A stretch of DNA of 60,000 nt from Membranipora membranacea (lineage: Eukaryota > Bryozoa > Gymnolaemata > Cheilostomatida > Membraniporidae). The notes under the pieces are model-generated. The model was not told the origin of the DNA. It made no database searches and saw nothing but the letters and a program-made list of their open reading frames with translations. This document shows, one piece after another, positions 50,001 through 57,562 of this stretch (position 1 is its first letter; every line of letters starts with the position of its first letter). Where the stretch lies: positions 8,992,001 through 9,052,000 of the forward strand of contig OU612072.1 in NCBI GenBank assembly GCA_914767715.1, read 5' to 3'. The position numbers and the translations under genes are program-made.

Positions 50001-52197
50001 TCGTGAATTTGTGTTGTTAACTCGTGTTTATCACTCGTGTTGATAACTCGTGTTTACCACTTGTGTTTATCACTCATGTTGATCACTGGATCACCTTGGA
50101 AGTTTCTACGTAATATTACCGTTACAATAAATGACCTTTACAATACGTTAGTTGAATAAATGAATATTATTTTAGTCTTCTCGACAGAGGCTAATACCGG
50201 CAGCAGCAGCAGTAGCGAGGGCGGGAGAATACCGGAGATATATATCGGTATAATAGTCGGTGTCTCTATAGCAGTACTTCTACTATTCATCTCTATAATG
50301 ATGTGTATTATATTTAAAAGAAGGTTAGTTTCATACCCTATTATTAGATTATTAGATTAAGAATGTTCCAGTTTGCCTGCATTCGGAGTTGCCTCACTCG
50401 TTTGACTTTTTATTAGAGGGGGAGCAAGTCTGAATCAGAATTGATCAACCCTGTTATACCTGGTTATACCTGTAACAATAACATCTAATACGGGAATGCA
50501 TGATTGTGGGATGCAGAAGATCACTCCAAATTTCTCTCTGCAGCATCTTATTTGAAAAATCCCAAAACGTGTTGCGTCTAACTTGGAAAAAAAAGTAATC
50601 TGTATGTTTGCCATGAATGTCAGAGATGTTGAGTCCGCTGGTTTGTTGAATGATTTTTTTCTATCGCCTCCTAACTGTTGAGACTTTTCTCTCACTCAAT
50701 GAATATTTACATACACACAGGTATAAGAACAGGCCGTCACAACATCGACGGAATCGTCGGACACGTCACATGGCCTCGCTACAGAGTAGCAGTGATCACC
50801 ATCCGCTTACGGTGGAGACCTCTATGATGCACAGTTATGAATCTCCCACCAGGGGGCACCCGTACACACAGTCTAACGGACACTGTGTCGTAGATATGAA
50901 CAGCTCATCAATGAACCCTTCAGTCGCTATCGAGATGAATGGCGGCCATATACGTCCTCTACGATCTCTTGGCTCGCCTCTACAACTCTCATTAAAGGTA
51001 AGTTATTGGAACCAGATCATATCTTTATATATATATTACAGATTTCATTGAGCCCATATTCTACCTACAGTTTAGAAAAATGATACATAGTTCGTTTTAT
51101 TGCTATAGTTGTCAATCATGAAAATTTCAAATATTTCATGGTTTAAGTTATTACTTTGACTAAAAATATTAAAGAGATTGCTCAGCCCAGAATGAATATT
51201 AGCCTATGAATGTTTCATCTCTCAAATTTTGTCACAAGATGATAATTCATTCATCTAAATATAACAATGGTCATTTTAAAAGCTTATTTTATGAAATGAC
51301 AGTAGGTTGATATGGTCCTGTTTGTTTCAGGGATCATATTGTTAGTTTATGTAGTGCTGTTTGTTGATAGTGTTCTGGCAGTATATTCATATAGTCCTCT
51401 CTGTTTTCAGGGTACCTCAGCACAGGACAGCGGTATAGGAGGTAACTGTGAGGAGGATCACAGAAGCTCTCAGGATCTCGACGAGTATGACTGTGATGAG
51501 TTAGAGGAAACTGAGAGACTTATGTCCTCCAGCAATCCTAGTATTAACTCTACTACCTCATCTAATAATACACCTCATACAAGGTATGCTGTACTACTCT
51601 ACACCAAGTTTGGTCAATTTACCTGCATTCGGAGTTGCTCCCCCTTCACTGGTCATGTGACCATTGGAAGAGTTCAAACTTGTTCTAGTTTACTCAGTCT
51701 CAATGCCCTGTTTGGAAATGTACCCTGGTTATAGCGAGGACCAAACATGGTTTGTTGTGAAAAATGATCATAGTGTATAAGCTCTTGGAACCAAAAGCCA
51801 TATTAGCTCATAGAAAGTCCGACATTGTAGAAGAGTCAATAGTATCTTAATCATGATGTCATCCCTTATCTCTTTGTCTTATAGATGGAGTTGTGAAATG
51901 GCCAATAGTAGCATACTACCCATTAAGTCTTCACGGACTCACAAAGATAGCGAATGTGATAGCTTACTCACGGACACTCACAGCGCCTCTTCATCATCTA
52001 ATAATAAACCCGGTACTACATCATCTATATACAGCTCATCTGACAAGCCTCTCAATCAGGCCTATCACCAACGGCAGCAAGAAAACAGTGCCACTAACTC
52101 AGACTATCATAGCCTGATAAGTGAACCTCCAGACCACCAGTCTCTCACTATACACCACAACAGTAACGATGATAATGAGCTGACTATAATGACTTAG
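19944..52197 (+). CDS. 4 x Ig + 5 x FN3 transmembrane receptor (22 exons, 1257 aa), DCC/protogenin-like layout
   Basis: Exons: 19944-20025, 27192-27346, 27668-27809, 28378-28531, 29847-30007, 40412-40540, 40941-41117, 41415-41575, 42506-42632, 44776-44933, 45445-45643, 45888-46058, 46401-46502, 46952-47152, 47754-47888, 48331-48515, 49086-49368, 49697-49837, 50176-50323, 50721-50997, 51411-51583, 51885-52197. All borders are GT-AG, all phases agree, and the sum is 3774 nt. Residues 1-27 are the signal peptide; Ig1 28-126, Ig2 127-231, Ig3 232-333, Ig4 334-429; FN3-1 430-548, FN3-2 549-639, FN3-3 640-751, FN3-4 752 to about 845, FN3-5 to 954; transmembrane about 977-1001; tail to 1257. Each Ig has its paired Cys and Trp. 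The tail is Ser/Asn-rich with no kinase or phosphatase. Four Ig plus five FN3 is the protogenin/IGDCC4 order; orthology is inference. Likely role: adhesion or guidance-type signalling at the cell surface. Confidence 0.92.
24758..24800 (+). CDS. Possible alternative first exon of the Ig/FN3 receptor
   Basis: An ATG in a perfect CACCATGG context opens MARHVLLFLLSCLV, a signal-peptide-like core. A GT at 24801 would leave phase 1, the phase needed to join exon 2 at 27192. The donor (GTGTAG) is poor, so support is limited to context, hydrophobicity and phase. Confidence 0.28.
26489..26550. repeat. 31-bp perfect tandem duplication
   Basis: Two identical 31-bp copies beginning AACTACTGCAGTGAGG. They are back to back in intron 1 of the Ig/FN3 receptor. 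Confidence 0.92.
27192..27346 (+). CDS. Ig/FN3 receptor exon 2, first half of Ig1
   Basis: Phase 1 in, 0 out. It contains LSILCPVLEQL and TTVWYKENQAL, the B-strand Cys and C-strand Trp of an Ig domain. The donor is GTAAGT. Confidence 0.9.
27668..27809 (+). CDS. Ig/FN3 receptor exon 3, second half of Ig1
   Basis: Phase 0 in, 1 out. It contains GSLVIGDFLSSDAGSYNCSQ, the L-x-I...D-x-G-x-Y-x-C signature of the E-F strands. Confidence 0.92.
28378..28531 (+). CDS. Ig/FN3 receptor exon 4, first half of Ig2
   Basis: Phase 1 in, 2 out. It contains GDSLRLECPISGWLPQP and NIQWFKDSQALP. The donor is GTTGGT. Confidence 0.9.
28901..28980 (-). mobile_element. Degraded tRNA-derived SINE head
   Basis: The minus strand has AATAGCTCAGTCGAGCAGC (D-arm and A box) and GGGTTCAAGTTT (B box). 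It lies in intron 4 of the Ig/FN3 receptor. Confidence 0.5.
29847..30007 (+). CDS. Ig/FN3 receptor exon 5, second half of Ig2
   Basis: Phase 2 in, 1 out. It contains GGRILHLTNTSQGESGYYKC, the E-F strand signature of Ig. It is followed by a 10.4-kb intron. Confidence 0.9.
30008..40411. other. Ig/FN3 receptor intron 5 (10.4 kb)
   Basis: The longest intron, between Ig2 and Ig3. Only the diverged duplication at 30461-30725 and simple repeats (GTA near 39808) were noted. Open frames at 32845-33082 (both strands) and 39258-39595 are short, lack splice partners and match no family I know. Confidence 0.5.
30461..30725. repeat. Diverged local duplication
   Basis: The segment near 30461-30570 (AGTTCAAAGACACTGATCG, GGGCCCAG, CATGGGACTAC) recurs near 30647-30725 with substitutions and small gaps. 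No coding content; it lies in intron 5 of the Ig/FN3 receptor. Confidence 0.65.
40412..40540 (+). CDS. Ig/FN3 receptor exon 6, first half of Ig3
   Basis: Phase 1 in and out. It contains RSRDELLLECFINPTDGQ and IAWRMR. The acceptor is TATTTTTAG and the donor GTATGG. Confidence 0.87.
40751..40823 (-). mobile_element. tRNA-derived SINE head
   Basis: The minus strand has GTGGTGCAATGGATAGGGCA (A box) and TGTGTTCAAGCCCC (B box) at tRNA spacing. It lies in the short intron between the two Ig3 exons. Confidence 0.55.
40941..41117 (+). CDS. Ig/FN3 receptor exon 7, second half of Ig3
   Basis: Phase 1 in and out. It contains HSDITIVSNQYLLWRRYS and TKFICNIKSSEGE, the second Ig cysteine. The usual D-x-G-x-Y is replaced by DTPTKFIC, a divergent F strand. 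Confidence 0.86.
41415..41575 (+). CDS. Ig/FN3 receptor exon 8, first half of Ig4
   Basis: Phase 1 in, 0 out. It contains TRQSNMSCPLPASATT and RRWLKDGLPV, with Cys and Trp as expected. Confidence 0.87.
42506..42632 (+). CDS. Ig/FN3 receptor exon 9, second half of Ig4
   Basis: Phase 0 in, 1 out. It contains GDGSLWLEFVSEADNGIYQC and then SNTYGSISY, the standard end of an I-set Ig domain. Confidence 0.92.
42633..44775. other. Ig/FN3 receptor intron 9
   Basis: Begins with the 13-bp ACGTCA repeat. The rest is AT-rich with no coding signal. Confidence 0.6.
42703..42793. repeat. 13-bp tandem repeat, 7 copies
   Basis: Unit ATAACGTCACTAC with two variant copies. Most copies carry ACGTCA. It lies in the intron between Ig4 and FN3-1. 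Confidence 0.92.
44776..44933 (+). CDS. Ig/FN3 receptor exon 10, first half of FN3-1
   Basis: Phase 1 in, 0 out. It contains HPPAPVITAAHFTDSYLIQV and EWQLCPNSTIMAYSLNY, the A-C strands of an FN3 domain with the core Trp. Confidence 0.9.
45445..45643 (+). CDS. Ig/FN3 receptor exon 11, second half of FN3-1 (Cys-rich)
   Basis: Phase 0 in, 1 out. It contains YTLQLIAYNQAGGVISQPFS, the F-G strands of FN3. Before it is an unusual cysteine-rich stretch, LCQECVRNEDNCNCCK. Confidence 0.9.
45888..46058 (+). CDS. Ig/FN3 receptor exon 12, first half of FN3-2
   Basis: Phase 1 in and out. It contains PLGLKVLDFGSAILVQWELV and VGYHVTFQQ. Confidence 0.9.
46401..46502 (+). CDS. Ig/FN3 receptor exon 13, second half of FN3-2
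   Basis: Phase 1 in and out, 102 nt. It contains NTTFSVEVEAANTPITHV, the F strand, with Phe instead of the usual Tyr. Confidence 0.87.
46952..47152 (+). CDS. Ig/FN3 receptor exon 14, first half of FN3-3
   Basis: Phase 1 in and out. It contains AVRSVILYWNSKDYPADDYY and LWYKCDDKES, preceded by sequons (NSS). Confidence 0.88.
47754..47888 (+). CDS. Ig/FN3 receptor exon 15, second half of FN3-3
   Basis: Phase 1 in and out. It encodes DSRCDAVLAPVKEGKPGRAA and ends KPVNITVTAQVTP. The start is chosen at the acceptor with the better pyrimidine tract. An in-phase acceptor at about 47698 would add 18-19 residues. Confidence 0.78.
48331..48515 (+). CDS. Ig/FN3 receptor exon 16, first half of FN3-4
   Basis: Phase 1 in, 0 out. 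It contains NAVEVEWFLSAPLDGEPEDE and VNYLVRWKQS. Confidence 0.88.
49086..49368 (+). CDS. Ig/FN3 receptor exon 17, end of FN3-4 plus start of FN3-5
   Basis: Phase 0 in, 1 out, 283 nt. It contains YNFQVIAFTNASDDTTSSDP (F-G strands of FN3-4), then PPFNAKNLAID and RPVVVTWSAPSTAHKITFYI (A-C strands of FN3-5). It is the only exon that crosses a domain border. Confidence 0.92.
49697..49837 (+). CDS. Ig/FN3 receptor exon 18, second half of FN3-5
   Basis: Phase 1 in and out. It contains YGTLPAGYTYNVTVRTRNMH and then GAGGASS, a textbook FN3 F-G region. Confidence 0.92.
49985..50095. repeat. Degenerate ACTCGTGTTTATC repeat
   Basis: About eight diverged copies of a 13-15-bp unit (TCACTCGTGTTTA, AACTCGTGTTGAT), in the intron before the transmembrane exon. 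Confidence 0.8.
50176..50323 (+). CDS. Ig/FN3 receptor exon 19, stalk and transmembrane helix
   Basis: Phase 1 in, 2 out. It encodes a serine-rich stalk (NTGSSSSSEGG), the helix GIIVGVSIAVLLLFISIMMC with flanking hydrophobics, and a KRR stop-transfer signal. Confidence 0.93.
50721..50997 (+). CDS. Ig/FN3 receptor exon 20, cytoplasmic tail
   Basis: Phase 2 in, 0 out. It starts with a polybasic juxtamembrane stretch (HRRNRRTRH) and continues with Ser/His/Asn-rich sequence containing SYESP. No known catalytic domain is visible. Confidence 0.9.
51411..51583 (+). CDS. Ig/FN3 receptor exon 21, acidic tail segment
   Basis: Phase 0 in, 2 out, acceptor CTGTTTTCAG. It contains QDSGIGG, an acidic DLDEYDCDELEETERLM stretch (dileucine-like at its end) and a Ser/Asn/Thr run. 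Confidence 0.88.
51885..52197 (+). CDS. Ig/FN3 receptor exon 22, tail end and stop
   Basis: Phase 2 in, with stop TAG at 52195-52197. Ser/Asn-rich, with SIYSSSDKP, SDYHSLISEPP (a YxxL motif) and C-terminus NELTIMT. The C-terminus does not fit a PDZ ligand. Confidence 0.9.
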
Positions 52198-52333
52198 TAT
52201 ATCGTCGGCTTCATCATCTCATACTCATACTCAATCAGAGAAGGTGCTTCCTCTGTTACACGCTCCATTGATCGCATCATAACACACTTGTGGTAATGAT
52301 GTCACCAACAAATGTGATGATGTGAGGAGGAAT

Positions 52334-52408
52334 GGTGATGTCATCAGTAATTGTGATGATGTCATCAGTAATTGTGATGATGTCATCAGAAGTTGCGGTG
52401 ATGTCAGC
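52334..52408. repeat. 21-bp repeat with TGATGTCATCA cores in the 3' UTR
   Basis: Three to four copies of GTGATGATGTCATCAGTAATT-like sequence, about 140 bases after the receptor's stop codon. Confidence 0.85.
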
Positions 52409-53477
52409 ATTAGGTGGGTGCTGTAGTAATAGCCGGCTGCTTGTCGAGCTGCTTATTGACAATCGTTTCATTCGAGTGATAGAAGGAATTACGTAGCTTA
52501 AGTTATTGAGATGTAGGTGGTGTTATTTTTGACCTTGACATCCTTTGGCAATGCTTCCCACTTCAAACATGACAAGCTCAGGGCTGTTCAGGTTCATGAG
52601 CTAACTCTTCTTTAGTCATAAAGCTGGTCATCCAAATTAGTTGTTCTTCTATGATCTTGTTTGTTTGGGAGGGCATAGCTTTAATCAGCCCTCTATCCCA
52701 AACCTTGTTTCTCAGGACAATGAAAAAAATTACAGGAAAATCAACATTATATCCAACCTCAGGCGAACTGTCAGATCAAAACATGCTGTTCAGCTTAACG
52801 GCGGCGTGTTCTTAGCGGGTTGATACTGAGATACAAAATTAATGAATTACGGGTAAACTTCAGTGTGTAAATATTTTTGTTGGTGTTACAACTATTGAAT
52901 TATATACTTTAATCAGGTTATTGTATATAGTATGCTCTCTCCCTGCGTTTAGACTAGCTGAAAAGTATAGTCTCCTGGCAATGTTTACATTTTCCCAGAC
53001 TGATCGACAATTCTCATCACTTACTTGTATTTTTCATTCACCACTTTCTCTTATCCAAATTTCGTTTTGGAAATGTTGGGTGTTGAATGAGCGTTAGTAG
53101 TTAAATGAAGTCATATTCTACCATTATTTTGTAATTAAATTATGGCCCCTGTGCATACAAAAACCTTAGACAACTAAGCTACCTGATAAATAGCCTTATG
53201 CTCTCTCACTTTTTCTCTTACACAGTTCTAACCTCTCTCAAAGTTTCAAATAATGATCTTAGAATTCTGCTATTTTTACTTGTTCTCTAGACATTACTAA
53301 CGCTTGTTCTGAATCTTATCAGCAAATATTGTGTATACTACAACTATCCGGATATTTAACTGTTACTAAATTTGTCTCCCATGAAAATGCCACATTTTGT
53401 AAATAAGTTTGTAGTGTACCATCAAGCTAATGTATGGTAATAGTTTGTAACTTTTCATTCAGGATTCAAACTCAGGG

Positions 53478-53483
53478 AATAAA
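53478..53483 (+). terminator. Candidate poly(A) signal of the Ig/FN3 receptor
   Basis: AATAAA about 1.3 kb after the stop codon, followed by AT-rich sequence. Other AATAAA copies exist further on (near 54784), so this is only the first plausible one. Confidence 0.3.
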
Positions 53484-54886
53484 ATTGTAAAATTGAAGTT
53501 TATTAATATTTTGTATCATTACCATTAATCCTGCTATGTAGTCATCATTTTTCATCATGCCAAGTCATTGGCCATTGTACTCTTGCTTGGTTTTCCTAGC
53601 AGATTTCCAAGTATAAGTACAATGGGCACATGATTCCAACACCCGCGTGAATGTTGATAGTTTCACGGCCTTGGCATCAGTTTACTTTTATATATACCCC
53701 GGTTATTTCTAGCAGAAGATTACGTCTATTATGACATTTTTTCTTCTTGTATATGTATGGAAGTAAACGAACACAATCATCATTATTCTCCAAAAGTTGT
53801 TACGAAATATATCACTACCATTTCACAGTGACACTTTGTTTTGTTATATTCTGGTATGGTTCTGGCTTACATCTATAGTCCACATGAGCTTGTCATTTAG
53901 ATATTAGCAAGTTTTTTCGCTGAGGCAAAAAAATTCCACATATGGTAAAGTCATGATACCACGTTATGAGAAACCCAATCGCTGCTGTTTCTTCTGGGAG
54001 GTCTTCATCCTTGTTACTGGTGGGTTTACATTCGAATTGTGCTGCCTCTCCCAATAGGGCTGCATGTTTAAGCTTGTATTGATTGCGAGTTTCTAACTCT
54101 AAATCATGATTATGCACATCATTTAAACCTGCAGGCATCACCGTTTTATAGCATGGGAAGTCTACTGGTGTGACAGAGTTTTCTCCCCTTTTCATAGTTA
54201 AGAACAGAACATAAAATAAGCTGTCTGTAGAGCAGAGAAGAGGCAGCAGCTAATATCCCTGATACTCTACCTGATAACAAAGCATCTTAAATCTATAACG
54301 ACTGATCAACCTAGATGAATCGATAACAAGTGAGATAAATATAAATAATTATTTGACTTGGATATAAAAAAATATTTGTTCCAGTCAGCAAAGAACTTTT
54401 TGGTCCAGTTTTAATTTCTTCAAATTATCGAAATTCCGGACGCCTGCCGATATACTGGATAACTTTATGAAAGGATGCTAGCCGCTACCTTGACTAAATG
54501 ATTATTTATTACTACCTACATAATAGTTACATCTCTGTCAATATCTATCACTAGTTACTGGTCAGTGGACTGCATTGACTATCGAACACAGAAGCCTCAT
54601 CATTTGAGCGCGCTCATACCAAGAAGTTCCAACTCCTCGCTTTCTGAGCCGTCCCTAGGACCTTCTCCTATAGAGTATTTTGATTCTCAGATTCTTGCCA
54701 CAGTAATTTGAAATTGTTTTCATAGTTTTAGTTCGGCGTCATATATTGTATGACCTTTGAAACCACGGCAGTGTTTAGCAGGAAAATAAATTAAAAAACT
54801 TCAGTTTATCCCTACAATAATGGAGGTTTATTTTTAAAGCTAGCTGTCATAAAAAATTGAAAAATATAAAATGCAAACACTCAGCA

Positions 54887-55400
54887 ATAGACAGTTTTCT
54901 GAGCTCTTATTTAGGCCTCAAATTGGAGTTGTCCTCTCTCCAGTTTGGTACTTTTAACCCACGCTGCATAGGAAAAACGTGCTGAAAAGAGGGTTTTCTC
55001 GAAAACCGTTTATAATAGGATAAAAACTATTTTTGATTCAGAATCTGCAACATTGAAAACTCATATGGACATAGGTTGGGGAATAATTTTAGTATTTGGA
55101 TAGTCAATTATAGCATTTTCTGCCTGTTTTGCGGACAATTTGGCAGAATCTTTCATGAATTTCGTCACTAACATTAAGATTCATCAACATTCAAGCCTCC
55201 AATGATATCGAGACCCTGCCTCACAGGGTTTTCAATGGTGTAGACTCTGAATCAAAAATCATTTTTATCCTAACATAAGCGGTTTTCAAAATAACCCTCT
55301 TTCAGCAGGTGTTTCCTATGCAGCTTGAGTTAAAAGTACCAAACTGGAGAGAGGACAACTCCGAATTGAGGCATAAGGAAGAGCCCAGAAAACTGTCTAT
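54887..55400. mobile_element. 514-bp fold-back element (MITE-like)
   Basis: Two arms of about 172 bp (54887-55061 and 55229-55400) are inverted copies of each other with scattered mismatches. The ends read TAGACAG...CTGTCTA, consistent with a TA target duplication as in Tc1/mariner-type MITEs. No transposase frame lies between the arms. Confidence 0.8.
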
Positions 55401-55418
55401 TTAAAATGTTGGAACATA

Positions 55419-55457
55419 TGAAATGTAATCAACAGGTGACCTGTTGATTACATTTCA
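55419..55457. repeat. 39-nt perfect palindrome
   Basis: Two 19-nt perfect inverted arms around a single G. The left arm reads TGAAATGTAATCAACAGGT. It lies 18 bases from the end of the 514-bp fold-back element. Confidence 0.9.
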
Positions 55458-55979
55458 GAAAGAGGAAAAGAGAACCTATTTCCACAAAATTGCCTTTCCA
55501 GCTGCAACTGGGACTTCAACCCATGGCTTCTATTCAGTTTTGTCCACCCCTTGCCTCGAATTTAAGTCCTCGAAATAAAATGCAGTCTTCAAATTTATGC
55601 GTAGATATATCTAGTATATCTACACCATACTAAAAGTATCCGATTTAGATTAATATCATAGGTAAGAAAAGCATGATGACTTGATATGCATTACATTATT
55701 ATTGTGGAAGTACCGATGCTATATTATGAAATGTCAAAAAATGAAAAGCCTCTAAAAATAAGTTAAAGCTTTTAGTAGTATGTTTAATTGCCCATTTGCA
55801 GCAATACTAGAATCTTGTCCCCACCCCACTGTCCGAAGGCCCCCAGCCTACAGCAACACTTTTGTTTGACTCCTGAGCTATTGCTATGCTAGTTGTTATA
55901 TTGTTAGAAGGAGTCCCTGGAAAACAACGCTTGCACTCTAGTTCTTCCTGTTTAAAATTAAAATCCGATGTCTTATCAC

Positions 55980-56196
55980 TCGCCCATCCCGAGGCATGAG
56001 CGGCGAAATATTATTGCCTTATTGGCGAGGCCGCAATATGTGCGCCAATTTGCTCTCTGTTTGCAGGCAGGTCGGAGCACACCTGGGGGACCAACCAATC
56101 CCCAGTAGAAGATGGACTGCAGTGGGATTCGAACCCACGACCTTCAACACTTGCGTGATGAAGTCCGGCGCTCTAACCAACTGAGCCACCTCCTAC
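55980..56196 (-). mobile_element. tRNA-derived SINE with well-preserved head
   Basis: On the minus strand the head begins GGAGGTGGCTCAGTTGG, with a clean D-arm (GCTC...GAGC) and a perfect T-arm GTGGGTTCGAATCCCAC. The anticodon stem does not pair, so it is not a functional tRNA. The GC-rich sequence from about 55980 to 56110 is probably the SINE body. Confidence 0.6.
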
Positions 56197-56285
56197 TCCT
56201 GTTGATCCAGTTGCCGCTGGAGACCATCTAGCTGCTCCTGCATCTCCATTTCTCTTTCTCTCCTGTTGTCATCTAGTTTTCCTTC
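56193..56285 (-). pseudogene. Coiled-coil exon fragment ending at a SINE
   Basis: The minus strand reads YFEGKLDDNRREREMEMQEQ, then LDGLQRQLDQQE and TAG: a highly charged heptad-like stretch. The stop lies at the junction with the tRNA-like SINE head. No acceptor fits the phase of the neighbouring exon (56338-56394), so this is either a broken copy or a wrongly joined exon. Confidence 0.35.
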
Positions 56286-56337
56286 AAAGTATTTTAATGA
56301 ATAACTCAATTACTGATTATCACCAGTTCAGACTCAC

Positions 56338-56394
56338 CTTTTTTTCTAAATCACTGAGAAAACTCACTTTTGAGTCAAATTGTTGCGCTGCCTT
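56338..56394 (-). CDS. Candidate coiled-coil exon
   Basis: 57 nt between CAG and GTGAGT, phase 0. It encodes KAAQQFDSKVSFLSDLEKK, charged and helix-prone. It probably belongs with 57515-57562, but the phases do not match directly, so an exon between them is missing or the model is wrong. Confidence 0.35.
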
Positions 56395-57268
56395 CTGTCA
56401 CTTGGTCGATGACTTTCAAGATCTGCTTTGTAATTCGAGAAAATTTTATTACTTGTGTATGATACCCAAAGAATAAAACATTTTAGTCAGGCGGTAAGTA
56501 CTACTGTCTTGGAAAAATGTACAGCACAATTTTTTTATAGAAATTTAGAAGATTTAGAGCTTCCTGTTTTGCTGTAGTGTTGACCTGGAGCGCACTTAAC
56601 ATTTGGCCATTTTATATTCAACTGCCAGGGAGTAAAAGGAAATTCACTGGACACTACTTATCATCCTTATGTCAAAAGTATCTGTTTTTCATTTCATTGA
56701 TGACCTCTGAACCTCATAACATGTATAAATTAACCTATTAATTCAAGTGTGGGAGTTAAATCCCGTCATAATCCCTACCAAAAACTGAATAGGCCCCTCT
56801 GAGACCCTGTCAATGATAACATTAATGGGGTGTTTTTTATATTGATCACAACTGGCAACCTTAGAGATTTTTTGCAAAACTATCTGCTTCTGAAAGAGTG
56901 GTAGGGTCATGGCCCCCTGGCCCAGCAAATGAATAAACCCCTGTGTGAATGTGAATGTGAATGTGAATATATTTTGCGTCATTGCCTCAAAAGCTGCTCT
57001 CAGACCTGGAAGTGCAAGCCTTCACACTTTTGATCACGGAAGAAAAACAAAGCATGTCAAATATAGCATTGTCACGTGGCCAAAAAAACCCAAAACCAGT
57101 GGCTGCGTGACAAGGCTATGTCAAATAATGTATACTGAGATGTGAATTTTACAAAATATAACTTTCCCTTTGTTAAAATTAAAATGGCCTACCATTAACC
57201 TTTGTATAGAATAGTCAAACTACTGCTTGTTCAGCGGAGACAATTTAGGCGAAACCAGAAGTCAAAGT

Positions 57269-57486
57269 TAGCCTGGGCAGGCTGTCAGGGGTGGGTGGGT
57301 GGGTGGGTGGGTGAGGACAGCCTGGGTGAATCCATTCGGTAAGAGAGGGCAACTCATAAATGAATTGCAATAGTTGTGAATTCGGAATAAAATAAGAGTT
57401 GTCCGATTTCATTCTATGGTCTATTGGTCATGTGAGCACACCACCCGCCCACCCACCCACCCACTCCCGACAGCCTGCCCAGGCTA
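57269..57486. mobile_element. 218-bp fold-back element with GGGT-repeat arms
   Basis: The left arm starts TAGCCTGGGCAGGCTGTC and continues into five to six GGGT units. The right arm is its inverted copy with CCCA units. The inner part is unrelated AT-richer sequence. It is a non-coding inverted-repeat element. Confidence 0.75.
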
Positions 57487-57514
57487 GGTCACAGTTCAGA
57501 TGTAAAATACTTAC

Positions 57515-57562
57515 TTTCAAACTCAGCAGCTATGGCTTGTGTCTTCTGATGTTCTTTGAGGT
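57515..57562 (-). CDS. Candidate coiled-coil exon
   Basis: 48 nt between ATATTTTAG and GTAAGT, phase 1 in and out. It encodes LKEHQKTQAIAAEFE, charged and helix-prone like the fragments to its left. The rest of the gene would lie beyond 57562 or outside the window. Confidence 0.35.

Noticed and set aside
53893-54195. 100-codon minus-strand open frame
   Set aside because: No signal peptide, domain or splice partner recognised; composition like the surroundings. Kept only as a note in the intergenic entry.
56112-56196. Intact tRNA gene on the minus strand
   Set aside because: The D-arm and T-arm are good, but the anticodon stem does not pair and the variable region is too long, so it is a tRNA-derived SINE head.
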